A DNA stretch of 64,000 nt from Actinoplanes subtropicus (GTDB lineage Bacteria; Actinomycetota; Actinomycetes; Mycobacteriales; Micromonosporaceae). Positions 25,797 to 34,739 of this stretch are shown piece after piece. The stretch is taken from positions 1 through 64,000 of the forward strand of contig NZ_JOJL01000009.1 in the NCBI RefSeq assembly GCF_000721705.1. Reading direction: 5' to 3'. The position numbers were made by a program, and so were the translations under genes. The notes under the pieces are model-generated. The model was not told where the DNA came from. It ran no database searches and saw only the letters and a list, made by a program, of their open reading frames with translations. How positions within the stretch are numbered: the stretch's first letter is position 1; every line of letters begins with the position of its first letter.

Positions 25797-26103
25797 GTCC
25801 GTACTCCTCGAGGGGCATCGGCCGGGGGTGGGCCGAACAGTCCTTCGGGGTCGGTTTCGCCTCTTGCTCCCTGCCGGACCCTAGGGCGACCAAATCGTCC
25901 GGCAGATCATCGCTTCCCGGCGGCTCTGTGAACCGCTGGGGACAGTTAAGTGGGTCACGGCAGGTCCGAGATCACCCTTTTGGCCAGGTCTTATGCGGCC
26001 GAATAGGGCATACCGAATTTGTTTGATCAAAAACCATATACCGCTAATCGTCAGATGAATCCGCGGCTAGCCAGGGGATCTTCCGTACGCGCATAGTGAA
26101 GCC
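25797..26103. promoter_or_regulatory. Divergent intergenic region with a strong inverted repeat in the pilus-side leader
   Basis: This 307-base gap separates the pilus operon from the cox genes. CTGCCGGAC (25871-25879) and GTCCGGCAG (25897-25905) form a perfect nine-base stem with a 17-base loop, about 75-110 bases before the first pilus-operon gene. A markedly AT-rich patch at about 26010-26055 probably holds promoter elements. The leader could be a structured RNA. I could not fit it to the cyclic-di-GMP riboswitch consensus. Confidence 0.4.
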
Positions 26104-26973
26104 GTGCCCGGATACGCGGACCCCGCCGCCCTGGCCGCGGCGCTGGCCGCGGCCGGCTATCTCGCCGACGAGGGGCTGGCAGTCGCCGGGTTCCTCGCGC
26201 TCAAGCTGCACCGGCCGGTCTTCCTCGAGGGGGACGCGGGCGTCGGCAAGACGGCCTTCGCGAGCGCCCTGGCCGAGGCGACCAGTCTCCCCCTGGTGCG
26301 GCTGCAGTGCTACGAGGGGCTCGACGCGGCGCAGGCCCTCTACGACTGGGACTTCCCCCGCCAGGTGCTGCATCTGCGCGCGGTGGAGGCGGCCGCCGAC
26401 GGCGCCCGTACGGTCGAGGAATTGGAGGCCGGACTGTACGACCGGCGCTTCCTCGTTGCCCGGCCGCTGCTGCAGGCGATCGAGCAGGCCCCCTGCGTGC
26501 TGCTGATCGACGAAGTCGACCGGGCCGACGACGAGTTCGAGGCGTACCTGCTCGAACTGCTCGCCGACGCCGCGGTGACCATCCCGGAGCTGGGCCGGAT
26601 AGTCGCCGCCGAGCCGCCGCTGGTCGTGGTGACCAGCAACCGGACCCGCGAGGTGCACGACGCGCTCAAGCGGCGGTGCCTCTACCACTGGGTCGGGCAC
26701 CCCACGCCGGAGCGCGAGGCGGCGATCCTGCGCGCGCGGCTGCCCGGGGTGACCGAGCGACTGGCCGTGCAGATCGCCGACGCGACCGCCCGGCTCCGCG
26801 CGCTCGACCTGATCAAGCCGCCCGGCGTGGCCGAGTCGATCGACTGGGCGGCGGCGATCGGGGCGCTCGGCGCCGACGCGCTCACCGCCGAGATCACCAG
26901 CCTGACACTCGGGGCGGTGCTCAAGGTCCGCGACGACATGGAGCGGGTCCGGGCGGCGACGGATGCTTCTTGA
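26104..26973 (+). CDS. coxD: MoxR-family AAA+ ATPase, CoxD-like
   Basis: A 289-residue MoxR-type AAA+ protein: Walker A GDAGVGKTAFASAL near residue 45, RLQCYEGLDAAQALYDWDFPRQ (a segment typical of CoxD), Walker B CVLLIDEVDRAD, sensor VVVTSNRTREVH and an Arg-rich finger. CoxD partially unfolds apo-CO dehydrogenase so that sulphur and copper can be inserted at the Mo site. It overlaps the next gene by 11 bases. The start is a GTG with only a weak ribosome binding site. A role as a CbbQ-like RuBisCO activase partner cannot be excluded because no cbbX is seen. Confidence 0.88.
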   Translation: MPGYADPAALAAALAAAGYLADEGLAVAGFLALKLHRPVFLEGDAGVGKTAFASALAEATSLPLVRLQCYEGLDAAQALYDWDFPRQVLHLRAVEAAADGARTVEELEAGLYDRRFLVARPLLQAIEQAPCVLLIDEVDRADDEFEAYLLELLADAAVTIPELGRIVAAEPPLVVVTSNRTREVHDALKRRCLYHWVGHPTPEREAAILRARLPGVTERLAVQIADATARLRALDLIKPPGVAESIDWAAAIGALGADALTAEITSLTLGAVLKVRDDMERVRAATDAS

Positions 26974-28027
26974 CCTGGTCGCCGCGGTGCGCGCGGCCGG
27001 CGTCCCGGCGACGCCGGACCGGGTCCAGGCGATGGTCCGGGCGCTCGACGCGACCGGTCCGGACCTGCTCTACTGGGCGGCCCGCCTGACGCTGTGCGGT
27101 TCGCCGGACGACATCGCCCGGTTCGACGCGGCGTTCGCCGGGTTCACCCGGGACGCCGAGCCGCGGGGCACCCCGTGGCAACTGCGCCGGCTGCCGGAGC
27201 GCGCTCTGTTCCGCGCCGAGTCGCCGCGGGGCGAGGCGGTGACCGGGGAGCCGGGCCTCGCGGTCCGGGCCGCCGACGCCGAGGTGCTGCGCCACCGGGA
27301 TCTGGCCACCCTGTCGGCGGTCGAGCGGGCCGAGGCCATGCGTTTGCTTGCACTGACCGCGGCGGTCGATCCGATGCGCCCCGGGCGGCGGTACCGGCCG
27401 TGGCACCGAGGACGGACCGACTCGCGCCGGACCATGCGGGCGATGCTGCGCGCGGCCGGCGAGCCTCGCGTGCCGGCCCGGCGGGCCCGCCGCCCCCGGC
27501 CGCGCCGGCTGGTGCTGATCGCCGACGTCTCCGGGTCGATGGCGCCGTACGCGGACGCGCTGCTGCGACTCGGGCACGCGCTGGTCCAGGGCCGTCCCCG
27601 ATGGACGGAGGTCTACACGCTCGGCACCCGGCTGACCCGGGTCACCCCGCACCTGCGGGCCCTCGACGTGGCGGCGGCGGTACGCGCGGCCGGGCAGGCG
27701 ATCCCGGACTGGAGCGGCGGCACCCGGCTCGCCGACACGCTCACCGATTTCCTGCGCCGGTACGGGCATCGCGGCGTCGCCCGGCGCGCCGTCGTGGTCG
27801 TGTTCAGCGACGGCTGGGAGCGGGGCGACCCGGCGCCGCTCGGCGAGGCGGCGGCCCACGTGCGCCGGCTCGCGCACCGGCTGATCTGGGCGACCCCGCA
27901 CGCCGGGCGCCCCGGATTCGCGCCGACGGCCGGCGGTCTGGCCGCCGTGCTCCCCCACGTCGACGCCCTCGTCGCCGGGCACAGCATCGCCGCAATCGAG
28001 GAGCTTCTGCGCGAGGTGTCGCGCTGA
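26963..28027 (+). CDS. coxE: VWA-domain protein, CoxE-like
   Basis: A 354-residue protein. The C-terminal half is a von Willebrand factor A domain with the MIDAS motif [14 protein letters not shown], Thr in GGTRLADTL, and [13 protein letters not shown]. The N-terminal half has the Arg-rich region and RHRDLATLS typical of the CoxE family. MoxR and VWA partners act as chaperone pairs; CoxE works with CoxD in maturing the CO dehydrogenase active site. The pair lies directly before the structural genes, a reversal of the textbook coxMSLDEF order. Confidence 0.88.
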   Translation: MLLDLVAAVRAAGVPATPDRVQAMVRALDATGPDLLYWAARLTLCGSPDDIARFDAAFAGFTRDAEPRGTPWQLRRLPERALFRAESPRGEAVTGEPGLAVRAADAEVLRHRDLATLSAVERAEAMRLLALTAAVDPMRPGRRYRPWHRGRTDSRRTMRAMLRAAGEPRVPARRARRPRPRRLVLIADVSGSMAPYADALLRLGHALVQGRPRWTEVYTLGTRLTRVTPHLRALDVAAAVRAAGQAIPDWSGGTRLADTLTDFLRRYGHRGVARRAVVVVFSDGWERGDPAPLGEAAAHVRRLAHRLIWATPHAGRPGFAPTAGGLAAVLPHVDALVAGHSIAAIEELLREVSR

Positions 28028-28134
28028 CTCGATCAGCCCTTGCGCGTGATCGGGTCTGTGAGGAAACTCACCAGGAGTGGGTGGCCCGTGCGCGTCCGCC
28101 GCGGGCCGTTTCCTCGGCCACCGCGGGAGGCGCC

Positions 28135-28632
28135 GTGTCTTCCACCGCAAAAATCACCGTGACCGTCGACGGCGACCAGTACATCGACACCGTCGAGGCG
28201 CGAACTCTCCTGGTCCACTACCTCCGCGAGACGATCGGCAAGGTCGGCACCGTCATCGGCTGCGACACCAGCAACTGCGGCTCGTGCACCGTCCTGATGA
28301 GCACCGCCGACGAGCCCGCTCGCAGCGTCAAGAGCTGCTCGGTCCTCGCCGTGCAGGCCGACGGCGCGACCGTCACCACCGTCGAGGGCCTGGCCGCCCC
28401 GGACGGCTCCCTGCACCCCGTGCAGCGGGCCTTCCACGAGATGCACGGACTCCAGTGCGGCTACTGCACCCCCGGCATGATCATGTCGGCGATCGACCTG
28501 CTGCGGGAGAACCCGGACCCGACCGACGAGGAGATCCGCGACGGTCTCTCCGGCAACCTCTGCCGCTGCACCGGCTACCAGAACATCGTCCGGGCCGTAA
28601 GGGCCGCCGCGGGCGAGGAGGTGGCACCGTGA
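28135..28632 (+). CDS. coxS: CO dehydrogenase-type small subunit, two [2Fe-2S] clusters
   Basis: A 165-residue iron-sulphur subunit of a molybdenum hydroxylase. The plant-ferredoxin-like cluster ligands are in CDTSNCGSC (from Cys43) with a later Cys near residue 63. The second cluster uses QCGYCTPGM (Cys108, Cys111) and LCRCTGYQN (Cys143, Cys145). It passes electrons from the Mo centre to the FAD subunit. Start GTG 28135 has GGGAGG five bases before it. Its stop overlaps the coxL start (GTGA). Confidence 0.94.
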   Translation: MSSTAKITVTVDGDQYIDTVEARTLLVHYLRETIGKVGTVIGCDTSNCGSCTVLMSTADEPARSVKSCSVLAVQADGATVTTVEGLAAPDGSLHPVQRAFHEMHGLQCGYCTPGMIMSAIDLLRENPDPTDEEIRDGLSGNLCRCTGYQNIVRAVRAAAGEEVAP

Positions 28633-31013
28633 CCGCCACCGACGAGCGCGAGGTCGGCGCCGCCCGCCGGCGCAAGGAGGACGCGCGGCTGATCACCGGC
28701 CGCACCCGCTGGACCGACAACCTCACCGTGCCCGGCCTGCTGCACATGGCAATCCTGCGCAGCCCGTTCGCCTCCGCCCGGATCGTCTCGGTGGACACCT
28801 CGGCGGCGCTGAGCCGGCCCAACGTGGTCGCCGCGTTCAGCGGCGCCGACGTCGCGGACGTGCAGGGCAGCCTGCCGTGCGCGTGGCCGGTGACCGAGGA
28901 CATCGTGCACCCCGACCGGCCGCCGCTCGCCGTCGACGTGATCCGCCATCACGGCGAGGCCGTCGCCGTCGTGGTCGCCCGCGACCGGGCCAGCGCGATG
29001 GACGCGCTGGAGGCGATCGAGGTGGACTACGAGCCGCTGACGCCCGTGCTCGACCTCGAGGAGGCGCTCGCCGAGGGCTCGACGCTGGTGCATCCCGACA
29101 AGGGCACGAACCTGTCGTACACCTGGGTCTTCGACTCGGCGGCGGCCGGCACGGGCGCCGACGTCGGCGCGGTGGACGCCGAGGTCGTGCTCGAACGCCG
29201 CTACGTCCAGCAGCGGCTCATCCCGGCCTTCATGGAGCCGCGCAGCGTCATCGTCGACCCGGGCGCGGGCGACTACACGATCTGGTCGTCCACCCAGATC
29301 CCGCACATCCTGCGGGTGTTCTACGCGCTGCTCACCGGCACGCCCGAGCACAAGATCCGGGTCATCGCCCCCGACGTGGGCGGCGGCTTCGGCGGCAAGC
29401 TGCACGTGACCCCGGAAGAGCTGATCACGTTCATGGCGGCGCGGCGGATCGGCCGCCCGGTCAAGTACACCGAGACCCGCAGCGAGACGATGCTCGCCGG
29501 CCATCACGGCCGGGACATGATCCAGGACGTACGGCTGACCGCGCGCCGGGACGGCACGGTCACCGGCATCTCGGTGAAGCTGATCGCCAACATGGGCGCC
29601 TACCTCGGCCTCGTCGGGCCGGGCACGCCCATCCTCGGCGCCTTCATGTACAACGGGATCTACAAGTTCGCCGCGTACCGCTTCGAGTGCACCGGCGTGT
29701 TCACCAACACGACGCTGACCGATCCGTATCGCGGGGCCGGCCGCCCCGAGGCGACCTATCTGATCGAGCGGGTGATGGACGAGCTCGCCGTCGAGCTCGG
29801 CCTCGATCCGATCGAGGTACGCCGGCGCAACTGGATCAAGAAGGAGGAGTTCCCGTTCACCACGGTGGCGGGGCTCGTCTACGACTCCGGCGACTACGAC
29901 GCCGCCACCGACAAGGCGCTCGCGCTGCTGGGCTACGACGAGTTGCGCAAGGAGCAGGAGCTCCGGCGCGCGTCCGGCGATCCGGTGCAACTGGGGATCG
30001 GTACCTCGACGTACACGGAAATGTGTGGTTTGGCTCCTTCGCGGATCCTCGGCGCGTTGCGGTACGCGGCGGGTGGCTGGGAGACGGCATCCGTGCGGGT
30101 GCTGCCCACCGGCAAGGTTGAGGTGGTCACCGGCGTCAGCCCGCACGGCCAGGGGCACGAGACCGCGTGGAGCCAGATCGTCGCCGACGAGCTCGGCGTG
30201 GCCTTCGACGACGTCGAGGTGCTGCACGGCGACACCCGCACCTCGCACAAGGGCCTCGACACGTACGGCTCGAGGTCGCTCGCGGTCGGCGGGATAGCGC
30301 TGGTGGAGGCGTGCCGCAAGGTGCGCGACAAGGCCCGTACGGTGGCCGCGCACATGCTCGAGTGCAGCCCGGACGACCTGGAGTTCACCGGCGGCGCCTT
30401 CCGGGTCCGGGGCACACCGGACGCGGCCAAGACGGTCGCCGACGCCGCGTTCGCCGTGTTCGCGGCGCACGACCTGCCCGACGGCATCGAGCCGACGCTG
30501 GACGCGGACGCGACGTTCGACCCGGAGACCTTCTCCTTCCCGCACGGCACGCACCTGTGCGCGGTCGAGGTCGACACCCAGACCGGGCACGTGGCCATCC
30601 GCAAGTACGTCGCGGTCGACGACGTCGGCAAGGTGATCAACCCGACCATCGTCGAGGGCCAGGTGCACGGCGGCGTCGCCCAGGGCATCGCGCAGGCGCT
30701 GCACGAGGAGGCCGTCTACGACGAGTCGGGCACGCTGGTGACCGGTTCCTTCGTCGAGTACACCCCGCCGGCCGCCGCCGACCTGCCGGACATCGTCACC
30801 GACCGCACCGAGACCCCGGCGACGACGCACCCGCTCGGCGTCAAGGGCGTCGGCGAGGCCGGCACGATCGCGTCGACCCCCGCGGTGGTCAACGCGATCG
30901 TGGACGCGCTGCGCCCGTACGGGGTGCGCGACGTCCCGATGCCGTGCACGCCGGAGCGGGTCTGGCGGGCGATCCGAGCAGTCGGAACGGAAACGGAGGG
31001 TGGACGGTCATGA
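28629..31013 (+). CDS. coxL: CO dehydrogenase-type molybdenum large subunit, form II
   Basis: A 794-residue xanthine oxidase-family catalytic subunit. The Mo-cofactor domains show [36 protein letters not shown] and [17 protein letters not shown], whose Glu is the catalytic base. The active-site loop at residues 365-373 reads DPYRGAGRP, the form II pattern (AYRGAGR-like). Form I enzymes proven on CO have AYxCSFR, where the Cys binds copper. This subunit lacks that Cys, so CO oxidation is plausible but unproven, and other aldehydes or N-heterocycles are possible substrates. GTG start coupled to coxS. Confidence 0.92.
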   Translation: MTATDEREVGAARRRKEDARLITGRTRWTDNLTVPGLLHMAILRSPFASARIVSVDTSAALSRPNVVAAFSGADVADVQGSLPCAWPVTEDIVHPDRPPLAVDVIRHHGEAVAVVVARDRASAMDALEAIEVDYEPLTPVLDLEEALAEGSTLVHPDKGTNLSYTWVFDSAAAGTGADVGAVDAEVVLERRYVQQRLIPAFMEPRSVIVDPGAGDYTIWSSTQIPHILRVFYALLTGTPEHKIRVIAPDVGGGFGGKLHVTPEELITFMAARRIGRPVKYTETRSETMLAGHHGRDMIQDVRLTARRDGTVTGISVKLIANMGAYLGLVGPGTPILGAFMYNGIYKFAAYRFECTGVFTNTTLTDPYRGAGRPEATYLIERVMDELAVELGLDPIEVRRRNWIKKEEFPFTTVAGLVYDSGDYDAATDKALALLGYDELRKEQELRRASGDPVQLGIGTSTYTEMCGLAPSRILGALRYAAGGWETASVRVLPTGKVEVVTGVSPHGQGHETAWSQIVADELGVAFDDVEVLHGDTRTSHKGLDTYGSRSLAVGGIALVEACRKVRDKARTVAAHMLECSPDDLEFTGGAFRVRGTPDAAKTVADAAFAVFAAHDLPDGIEPTLDADATFDPETFSFPHGTHLCAVEVDTQTGHVAIRKYVAVDDVGKVINPTIVEGQVHGGVAQGIAQALHEEAVYDESGTLVTGSFVEYTPPAAADLPDIVTDRTETPATTHPLGVKGVGEAGTIASTPAVVNAIVDALRPYGVRDVPMPCTPERVWRAIRAVGTETEGGRS

Positions 31014-31864
31014 TCCCGGTTGCCTTCGACTACCTGCGTCCGGCCAGCGTGGACGAGGCGGTCGCCGCGCTCGCCGACGGCGGGGAGGATGCCAAGGTCC
31101 TGGCCGGCGGCCAGAGCCTGATCCCGGTGCTGCGGCTGCGGCTGTCGGCCCCGAGCCTGCTGGTCGACCTGGGCGGCGTGGCGCAGCTGCGCGGCGTCCG
31201 CGAGGAGGGCGACGCGCTGTCCATCGGGGCGATGACCACGCATGACGAGGTGGCGAGCTCGCCGCTGGTCCGCCGGCACGCGCCGCTGCTGGCGGCGATG
31301 GCGGCCACCATCGGCGACCGGCAGGTCCGTCATCGCGGCACGCTCGGCGGCTCGCTGTCGCACGCCGACCCGGCGGCCGACATGCCGGCCGCGGCGGCCG
31401 CGCTGGAGGCGCGCTACGTGCTGGCCGGGCCGTCCGGCCGGCGGGTGGTCTCGGCGGCCGACTTCGCGGTCGACCTGTTCACCACGGCACTCGCCGACGA
31501 CGAGGTGCTGGTCGAGATCCAAGTGCCCAAGATGGACGGCTGGGGCTCGCACTACGAGAAGTTCCACCGGATGGTGCAGGCGTGGGCGATCGTCGGGGTG
31601 GCCGCGATGGTGCGGCGCACCGACGGCGTCATCGAGTCGGCCCGGGTGACGCTGACCAACATGGGCCCGACCGCGTTGCGGGCGACCGCGGTGGAGCAGG
31701 CGCTGGCCGGCTGCGCCGCCGACCGGGCGGCCATCGAGGAGGCGTGCTCGGTCGCGGCCGAGGGCACCTCGCCGATCGACGACCTGACCGCCTCGGCCGA
31801 GTACCGGCGGCACCTCGCCCGGGTGCTGGCCGGCCGGGCGGTCGCGGCGGCGGCGGGCGTCTAA
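31010..31864 (+). CDS. coxM: CO dehydrogenase-type FAD-binding medium subunit
   Basis: A 284-residue FAD subunit of the molybdenum hydroxylase. The two FAD-binding motifs are AGGQSLIPVLRLR near residue 32 and GTLGGSLSHADPAADMP near residue 110. It takes electrons from the iron-sulphur subunit and passes them towards the respiratory chain. ATG overlaps the coxL stop (ATGA). Its own TAA (31862-31864) overlaps the stop codon of the convergent cbbR gene, leaving no spacer between cox and cbb regions. Confidence 0.94.
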   Translation: MIPVAFDYLRPASVDEAVAALADGGEDAKVLAGGQSLIPVLRLRLSAPSLLVDLGGVAQLRGVREEGDALSIGAMTTHDEVASSPLVRRHAPLLAAMAATIGDRQVRHRGTLGGSLSHADPAADMPAAAAALEARYVLAGPSGRRVVSAADFAVDLFTTALADDEVLVEIQVPKMDGWGSHYEKFHRMVQAWAIVGVAAMVRRTDGVIESARVTLTNMGPTALRATAVEQALAGCAADRAAIEEACSVAAEGTSPIDDLTASAEYRRHLARVLAGRAVAAAAGV

Positions 31865-32769
31865 CGCGTAGGGAGGTAATCGGCGCCGGTGAGGGCCACG
31901 TAGTTCCACAAGGCGGTGACGGCCGGGCCCGCGGTCCGGCTGGCCATCCGGACGAGCAGCCAGTGCCGGTGGATCGGCAGGCCGTCGACGTCGAGGATGG
32001 CCAGCCGGCCGTCGTGCACCTCGGCGGCGATGGTGTGCGCCGAGATCAGGGCGATGCCGAGCCCGGCCATCACCGCTTGCTTGATGGTCTCGTTGGAGTC
32101 CAGCTCCATGCCGATCACCGGCTCGTGGCCGGCCGCGGCGAACATCGCGTCGAGGTGCAGCCGGGTGCCGGAGCCGTGCTCGCGGACCAGGAAGGTCTCC
32201 TCGGTGACCCGCTGGAACGCGAGGCGCTCGGAGCCGGCCAGCGGATGCCGCGGCGAGGTGACGATGACGTACGGATGGTCGCCGAAGACCTGTTGCTCGA
32301 CGACGAGCCCCTGCGGCGGCCGCCCCATGATCGCGAGGTCGACCGAGTAGTCCTCCAGCCGCGCGATGATCTCTTCGCGGTTGCCGAAGGCGAGTTCGAT
32401 GCCGATCTTCGGGTAGGCGAGGCGGAAGGCGGCGATCAGGTGCGGCGTGAAGTACTTCGCGGTGCTCACCGCGCCCACGGTGACCCGGCCCGCCTCGGCC
32501 GAGTGCAGGGCGCGCAAACCCTCGTCGCAGGCGGCCAGCTCGGCGCGGATGCGGGCGTGGGTCTCGGCGAGCAGCCGCCCGGCGTCGGTCGGGCGCTGCC
32601 CGTGCGGGCCGCGTTCCAGCAGCGGCAGGCCGGCCGCCGCTTCGAGCCGGCGTAGCTGCTGGGCGATCGCCGGCCCGGTCAGGTGCAGGCGCTCGGCCGC
32701 GCCGGCCAGCGAGCCCGCACGAATCGTCTCGGCCAGAAACTCCATCTGGCGAAGGGTTACGTCCTTCAT
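31861..32769 (-). CDS. cbbR: LysR-family regulator, probable CbbR
   Basis: A 302-residue LysR-type regulator: winged helix MKDVTLRQMEFLAETIRAGS...RLHLTGPAIAQQLRRLEAAAG, then the inducer-binding domain with VGAVSTAKYFTPHLIAAFR, a segment characteristic of CbbR proteins. It is divergent from the FBPase/PRK/RuBisCO operon, the usual place for CbbR, and should activate it in response to a Calvin-cycle metabolite. ATG 32769 fits the family N-terminus; an upstream in-frame ATG at 32811 is unlikely because it would cover the operator region. Confidence 0.9.
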   Translation of the reverse strand: MKDVTLRQMEFLAETIRAGSLAGAAERLHLTGPAIAQQLRRLEAAAGLPLLERGPHGQRPTDAGRLLAETHARIRAELAACDEGLRALHSAEAGRVTVGAVSTAKYFTPHLIAAFRLAYPKIGIELAFGNREEIIARLEDYSVDLAIMGRPPQGLVVEQQVFGDHPYVIVTSPRHPLAGSERLAFQRVTEETFLVREHGSGTRLHLDAMFAAAGHEPVIGMELDSNETIKQAVMAGLGIALISAHTIAAEVHDGRLAILDVDGLPIHRHWLLVRMASRTAGPAVTALWNYVALTGADYLPTR

Positions 32770-32774
32770 GCCCG

Positions 32775-32790
32775 AAGCATAGTTATGCTT
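32775..32790. promoter_or_regulatory. Dyad in the cbbR-cbb promoter, candidate CbbR site
   Basis: AAGCATA (32775-32781) and TATGCTT (32784-32790) form a perfect seven-base inverted repeat with a two-base centre, in the 80-base gap between divergent cbbR and the cbb operon. A second small dyad, TTCGTCGAA, follows at once. Position and symmetry suit a LysR-type T-N-A operator. Confidence 0.55.
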
Positions 32791-32849
32791 TCGTCGAAGG
32801 CAGAAAACCATGCCTTGGCTTTGCGCCGCCGCTGGTCACACACTCGGTC

Positions 32850-33839
32850 ATGGCTGTCGACCACGCACCCCTCGCCTTGCCGCCGGTCGGAGATCTCGGC
32901 GGATCCAGCCGGCCCGCCCTCGCCGCCGCCGATGTCGTCACGCGGCTGACCTCGGCCGGCGCCCTGCTGGCCCACATGATCGCGACCCGGACGGCCGACC
33001 CGTGCGTCCTGGAGTCGCGGGCCCGCACCCTCTACCGGGACGCCCTCGCCGGCGCCGACGTCGCCGCCGTGGGCATGGCCGGCGAGGCGGCGCCGGTGAT
33101 CGTGGACCGCCGCGGCAGCGTCGTCGTGACCCTGGTCGCGGTGGACGAGCCGGCCAACCTCGCGATCGACGCGACGGTCGGCACGATCTTCTCGGTGCTG
33201 CCGGTCACCGACGTCATCGGCGGCGGGTTGCTCCAGCCGGGCCGGCGGCAGTTGGTGGCCGGGATCATCGTGTTCGGCCCGGCCACCCGGCTGGCGCTGA
33301 CCGTCGGGGCGGGCACCGACCTGTACGCGCTGGGCCCGGCGGGCTTCACCCGGGTGCGGCGCGAGGTCGAGGTGCCGCCGGAGTCGGGCGAGTATGCGAT
33401 CAACGCCGCCAACGCCCGGCAGTGGCACCGCGGCATCCGCTCCTACGTGGGCGACCTGGTCAGCGGCAGCAGCGGACCGCGGCGGCGCGATTTCAGCATG
33501 CGCTGGCTCGGGTCGCTGGCGGCCGAGGCGTACGGCGTGCTGTCCCGCGGCGGCATCTACCTCTGTCCCGCCGAGACCGGCGGGCCGCACCCGCGCGGGC
33601 GGACCCGCCTGGTGTACGAGGCCAATCCGGTCGCGTGGCTGTGCGAGCAGGCGGGCGGCGCCGCGACCGACGGTCGTACCGAGACCCTCGACCTGGTTCC
33701 GGCCGCGCTCCACCAGCGGACGCCGCTGGTGTTCGGCTCGCGCAGCAAGGTCGAGCGGGTGCGCCGCTACCTGTCCGACACGCCGGCCCGGCACGAGGAC
33801 TCGCCGCTGTTCGCCCACCGCGGCCTGTTCCGGACCTGA
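32850..33839 (+). CDS. cbbF: Class I fructose-1,6-bisphosphatase-family protein with altered metal site
   Basis: A 329-residue FBPase-fold protein, first gene of the cbb operon. The family features VGTIFSVLPV, MRWLGSLAAEAYGVLSRGGIYL, LVYEANPVAWLCEQAGGAATDG and ALHQRTPLVFGS are clear and in order. However, the metal-binding motif DPLDGSSNID is replaced by VDEPANLAID, with loss of both motif Asp residues. The usual Tyr in GGIFLYPA is Cys. The protein may therefore be inactive or use a different mechanism, perhaps as a regulator. It starts at ATG 32850 without a clear ribosome binding site. Confidence 0.85.
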   Translation: MAVDHAPLALPPVGDLGGSSRPALAAADVVTRLTSAGALLAHMIATRTADPCVLESRARTLYRDALAGADVAAVGMAGEAAPVIVDRRGSVVVTLVAVDEPANLAIDATVGTIFSVLPVTDVIGGGLLQPGRRQLVAGIIVFGPATRLALTVGAGTDLYALGPAGFTRVRREVEVPPESGEYAINAANARQWHRGIRSYVGDLVSGSSGPRRRDFSMRWLGSLAAEAYGVLSRGGIYLCPAETGGPHPRGRTRLVYEANPVAWLCEQAGGAATDGRTETLDLVPAALHQRTPLVFGSRSKVERVRRYLSDTPARHEDSPLFAHRGLFRT

Positions 33840-33844
33840 GGGTC

Positions 33845-34717
33845 ATGTCGGTCCGGCACCCGATCATCGTGGTCACCGGCTCCTCCGGAGCGGGAACGAC
33901 AACCGTCAAGAACACCTTCGTCCAGATCTTCCGGCGCGAGGGGATCCGCGCGGCCTACCTCGAGGGCGACGCGTTCCACCGCTACGACCGGGAGGGCATG
34001 CGGGCCGCCATCGCCGAGGCGGAGCGCCGGGGCAACCGGCATTTCAGCCACTTCAGCCCCGAGGCGAATCTCCTCGACGAACTCGGCGAGACGTTCGAGG
34101 AGTTCGCCACCAAGGGAACCGGGCGCACCCGGCACTACGTGCACGACGAGATCGAGGCCCGGGCGTACGGCTGCCCGGCCGGCACGTTCACGCCCTGGCG
34201 GGACTTCGGCCCCGACGTCGACGTGCTGTTCTACGAGGGCCTGCACGGCGCGGCGGCCACCCCGACGGTGGACCTCGCCGCGTACGGGGATCTCAAGATC
34301 GGCGTGGTCCCGGTGATCAACCTGGAGTGGATCCAGAAGCTGCACCGGGACCGCAGCAGCCGCGGGTACACGCCGGCGGCCATCACCGATGTGATCCTGC
34401 GCCGGATGCCGGACTACATCGGGACGATCACGCCGCAGTTCACCAAGACGGACATCAACTTCCAGCGGGTGCCGACCGTGGACACGTCCAACCCGTTCGT
34501 CGCCCGCACCATCCCGTCGCCGGCCGAGTCGCTGGTCGTGATCCGGTTCCGGGACGCGAGCGGCATCGACTTCCCGTACCTGCTCGCCATGATCCACGAC
34601 AGCTTCATGTCCCGGGCCAACTCGATCGTCATCCCCGGCGGCCGGCTCGACCTGGCCATGCAGCTGATCCTCACCCCCATGATCCAGCGGCTCGTGGAGA
34701 GCCGCCGAGCCGGCTGA
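33845..34717 (+). CDS. cbbP: Phosphoribulokinase
   Basis: A 290-residue phosphoribulokinase of the short, bacterial class. The P-loop [16 protein letters not shown] opens the protein. The catalytic-region [13 protein letters not shown], the [12 protein letters not shown] segment and [11 protein letters not shown] with its Glu are intact. It makes ribulose 1,5-bisphosphate from ribulose 5-phosphate and ATP, the Calvin-cycle step that feeds RuBisCO. ATG 33845 lies five bases after the FBPase-like gene, so they are one transcript; RuBisCO follows 22 bases downstream. Confidence 0.96.
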   Translation: MSVRHPIIVVTGSSGAGTTTVKNTFVQIFRREGIRAAYLEGDAFHRYDREGMRAAIAEAERRGNRHFSHFSPEANLLDELGETFEEFATKGTGRTRHYVHDEIEARAYGCPAGTFTPWRDFGPDVDVLFYEGLHGAAATPTVDLAAYGDLKIGVVPVINLEWIQKLHRDRSSRGYTPAAITDVILRRMPDYIGTITPQFTKTDINFQRVPTVDTSNPFVARTIPSPAESLVVIRFRDASGIDFPYLLAMIHDSFMSRANSIVIPGGRLDLAMQLILTPMIQRLVESRRAG

Positions 34718-34739
34718 CCACCCCTCGGAGGAGATGCAA

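Noticed and set aside
25797..25930. Cyclic-di-GMP class I riboswitch before the pilus operon
   Set aside because: The stem is strong, but the conserved GEMM core and tetraloop/receptor sequences could not be found.
26104..28027. Calling the MoxR/VWA pair CbbQ/CbbO
   Set aside because: Length and motifs (RLQCYEGLD, CoxE-type VWA) and position next to coxSLM fit CoxD/CoxE better; the activase idea is kept only as a question.
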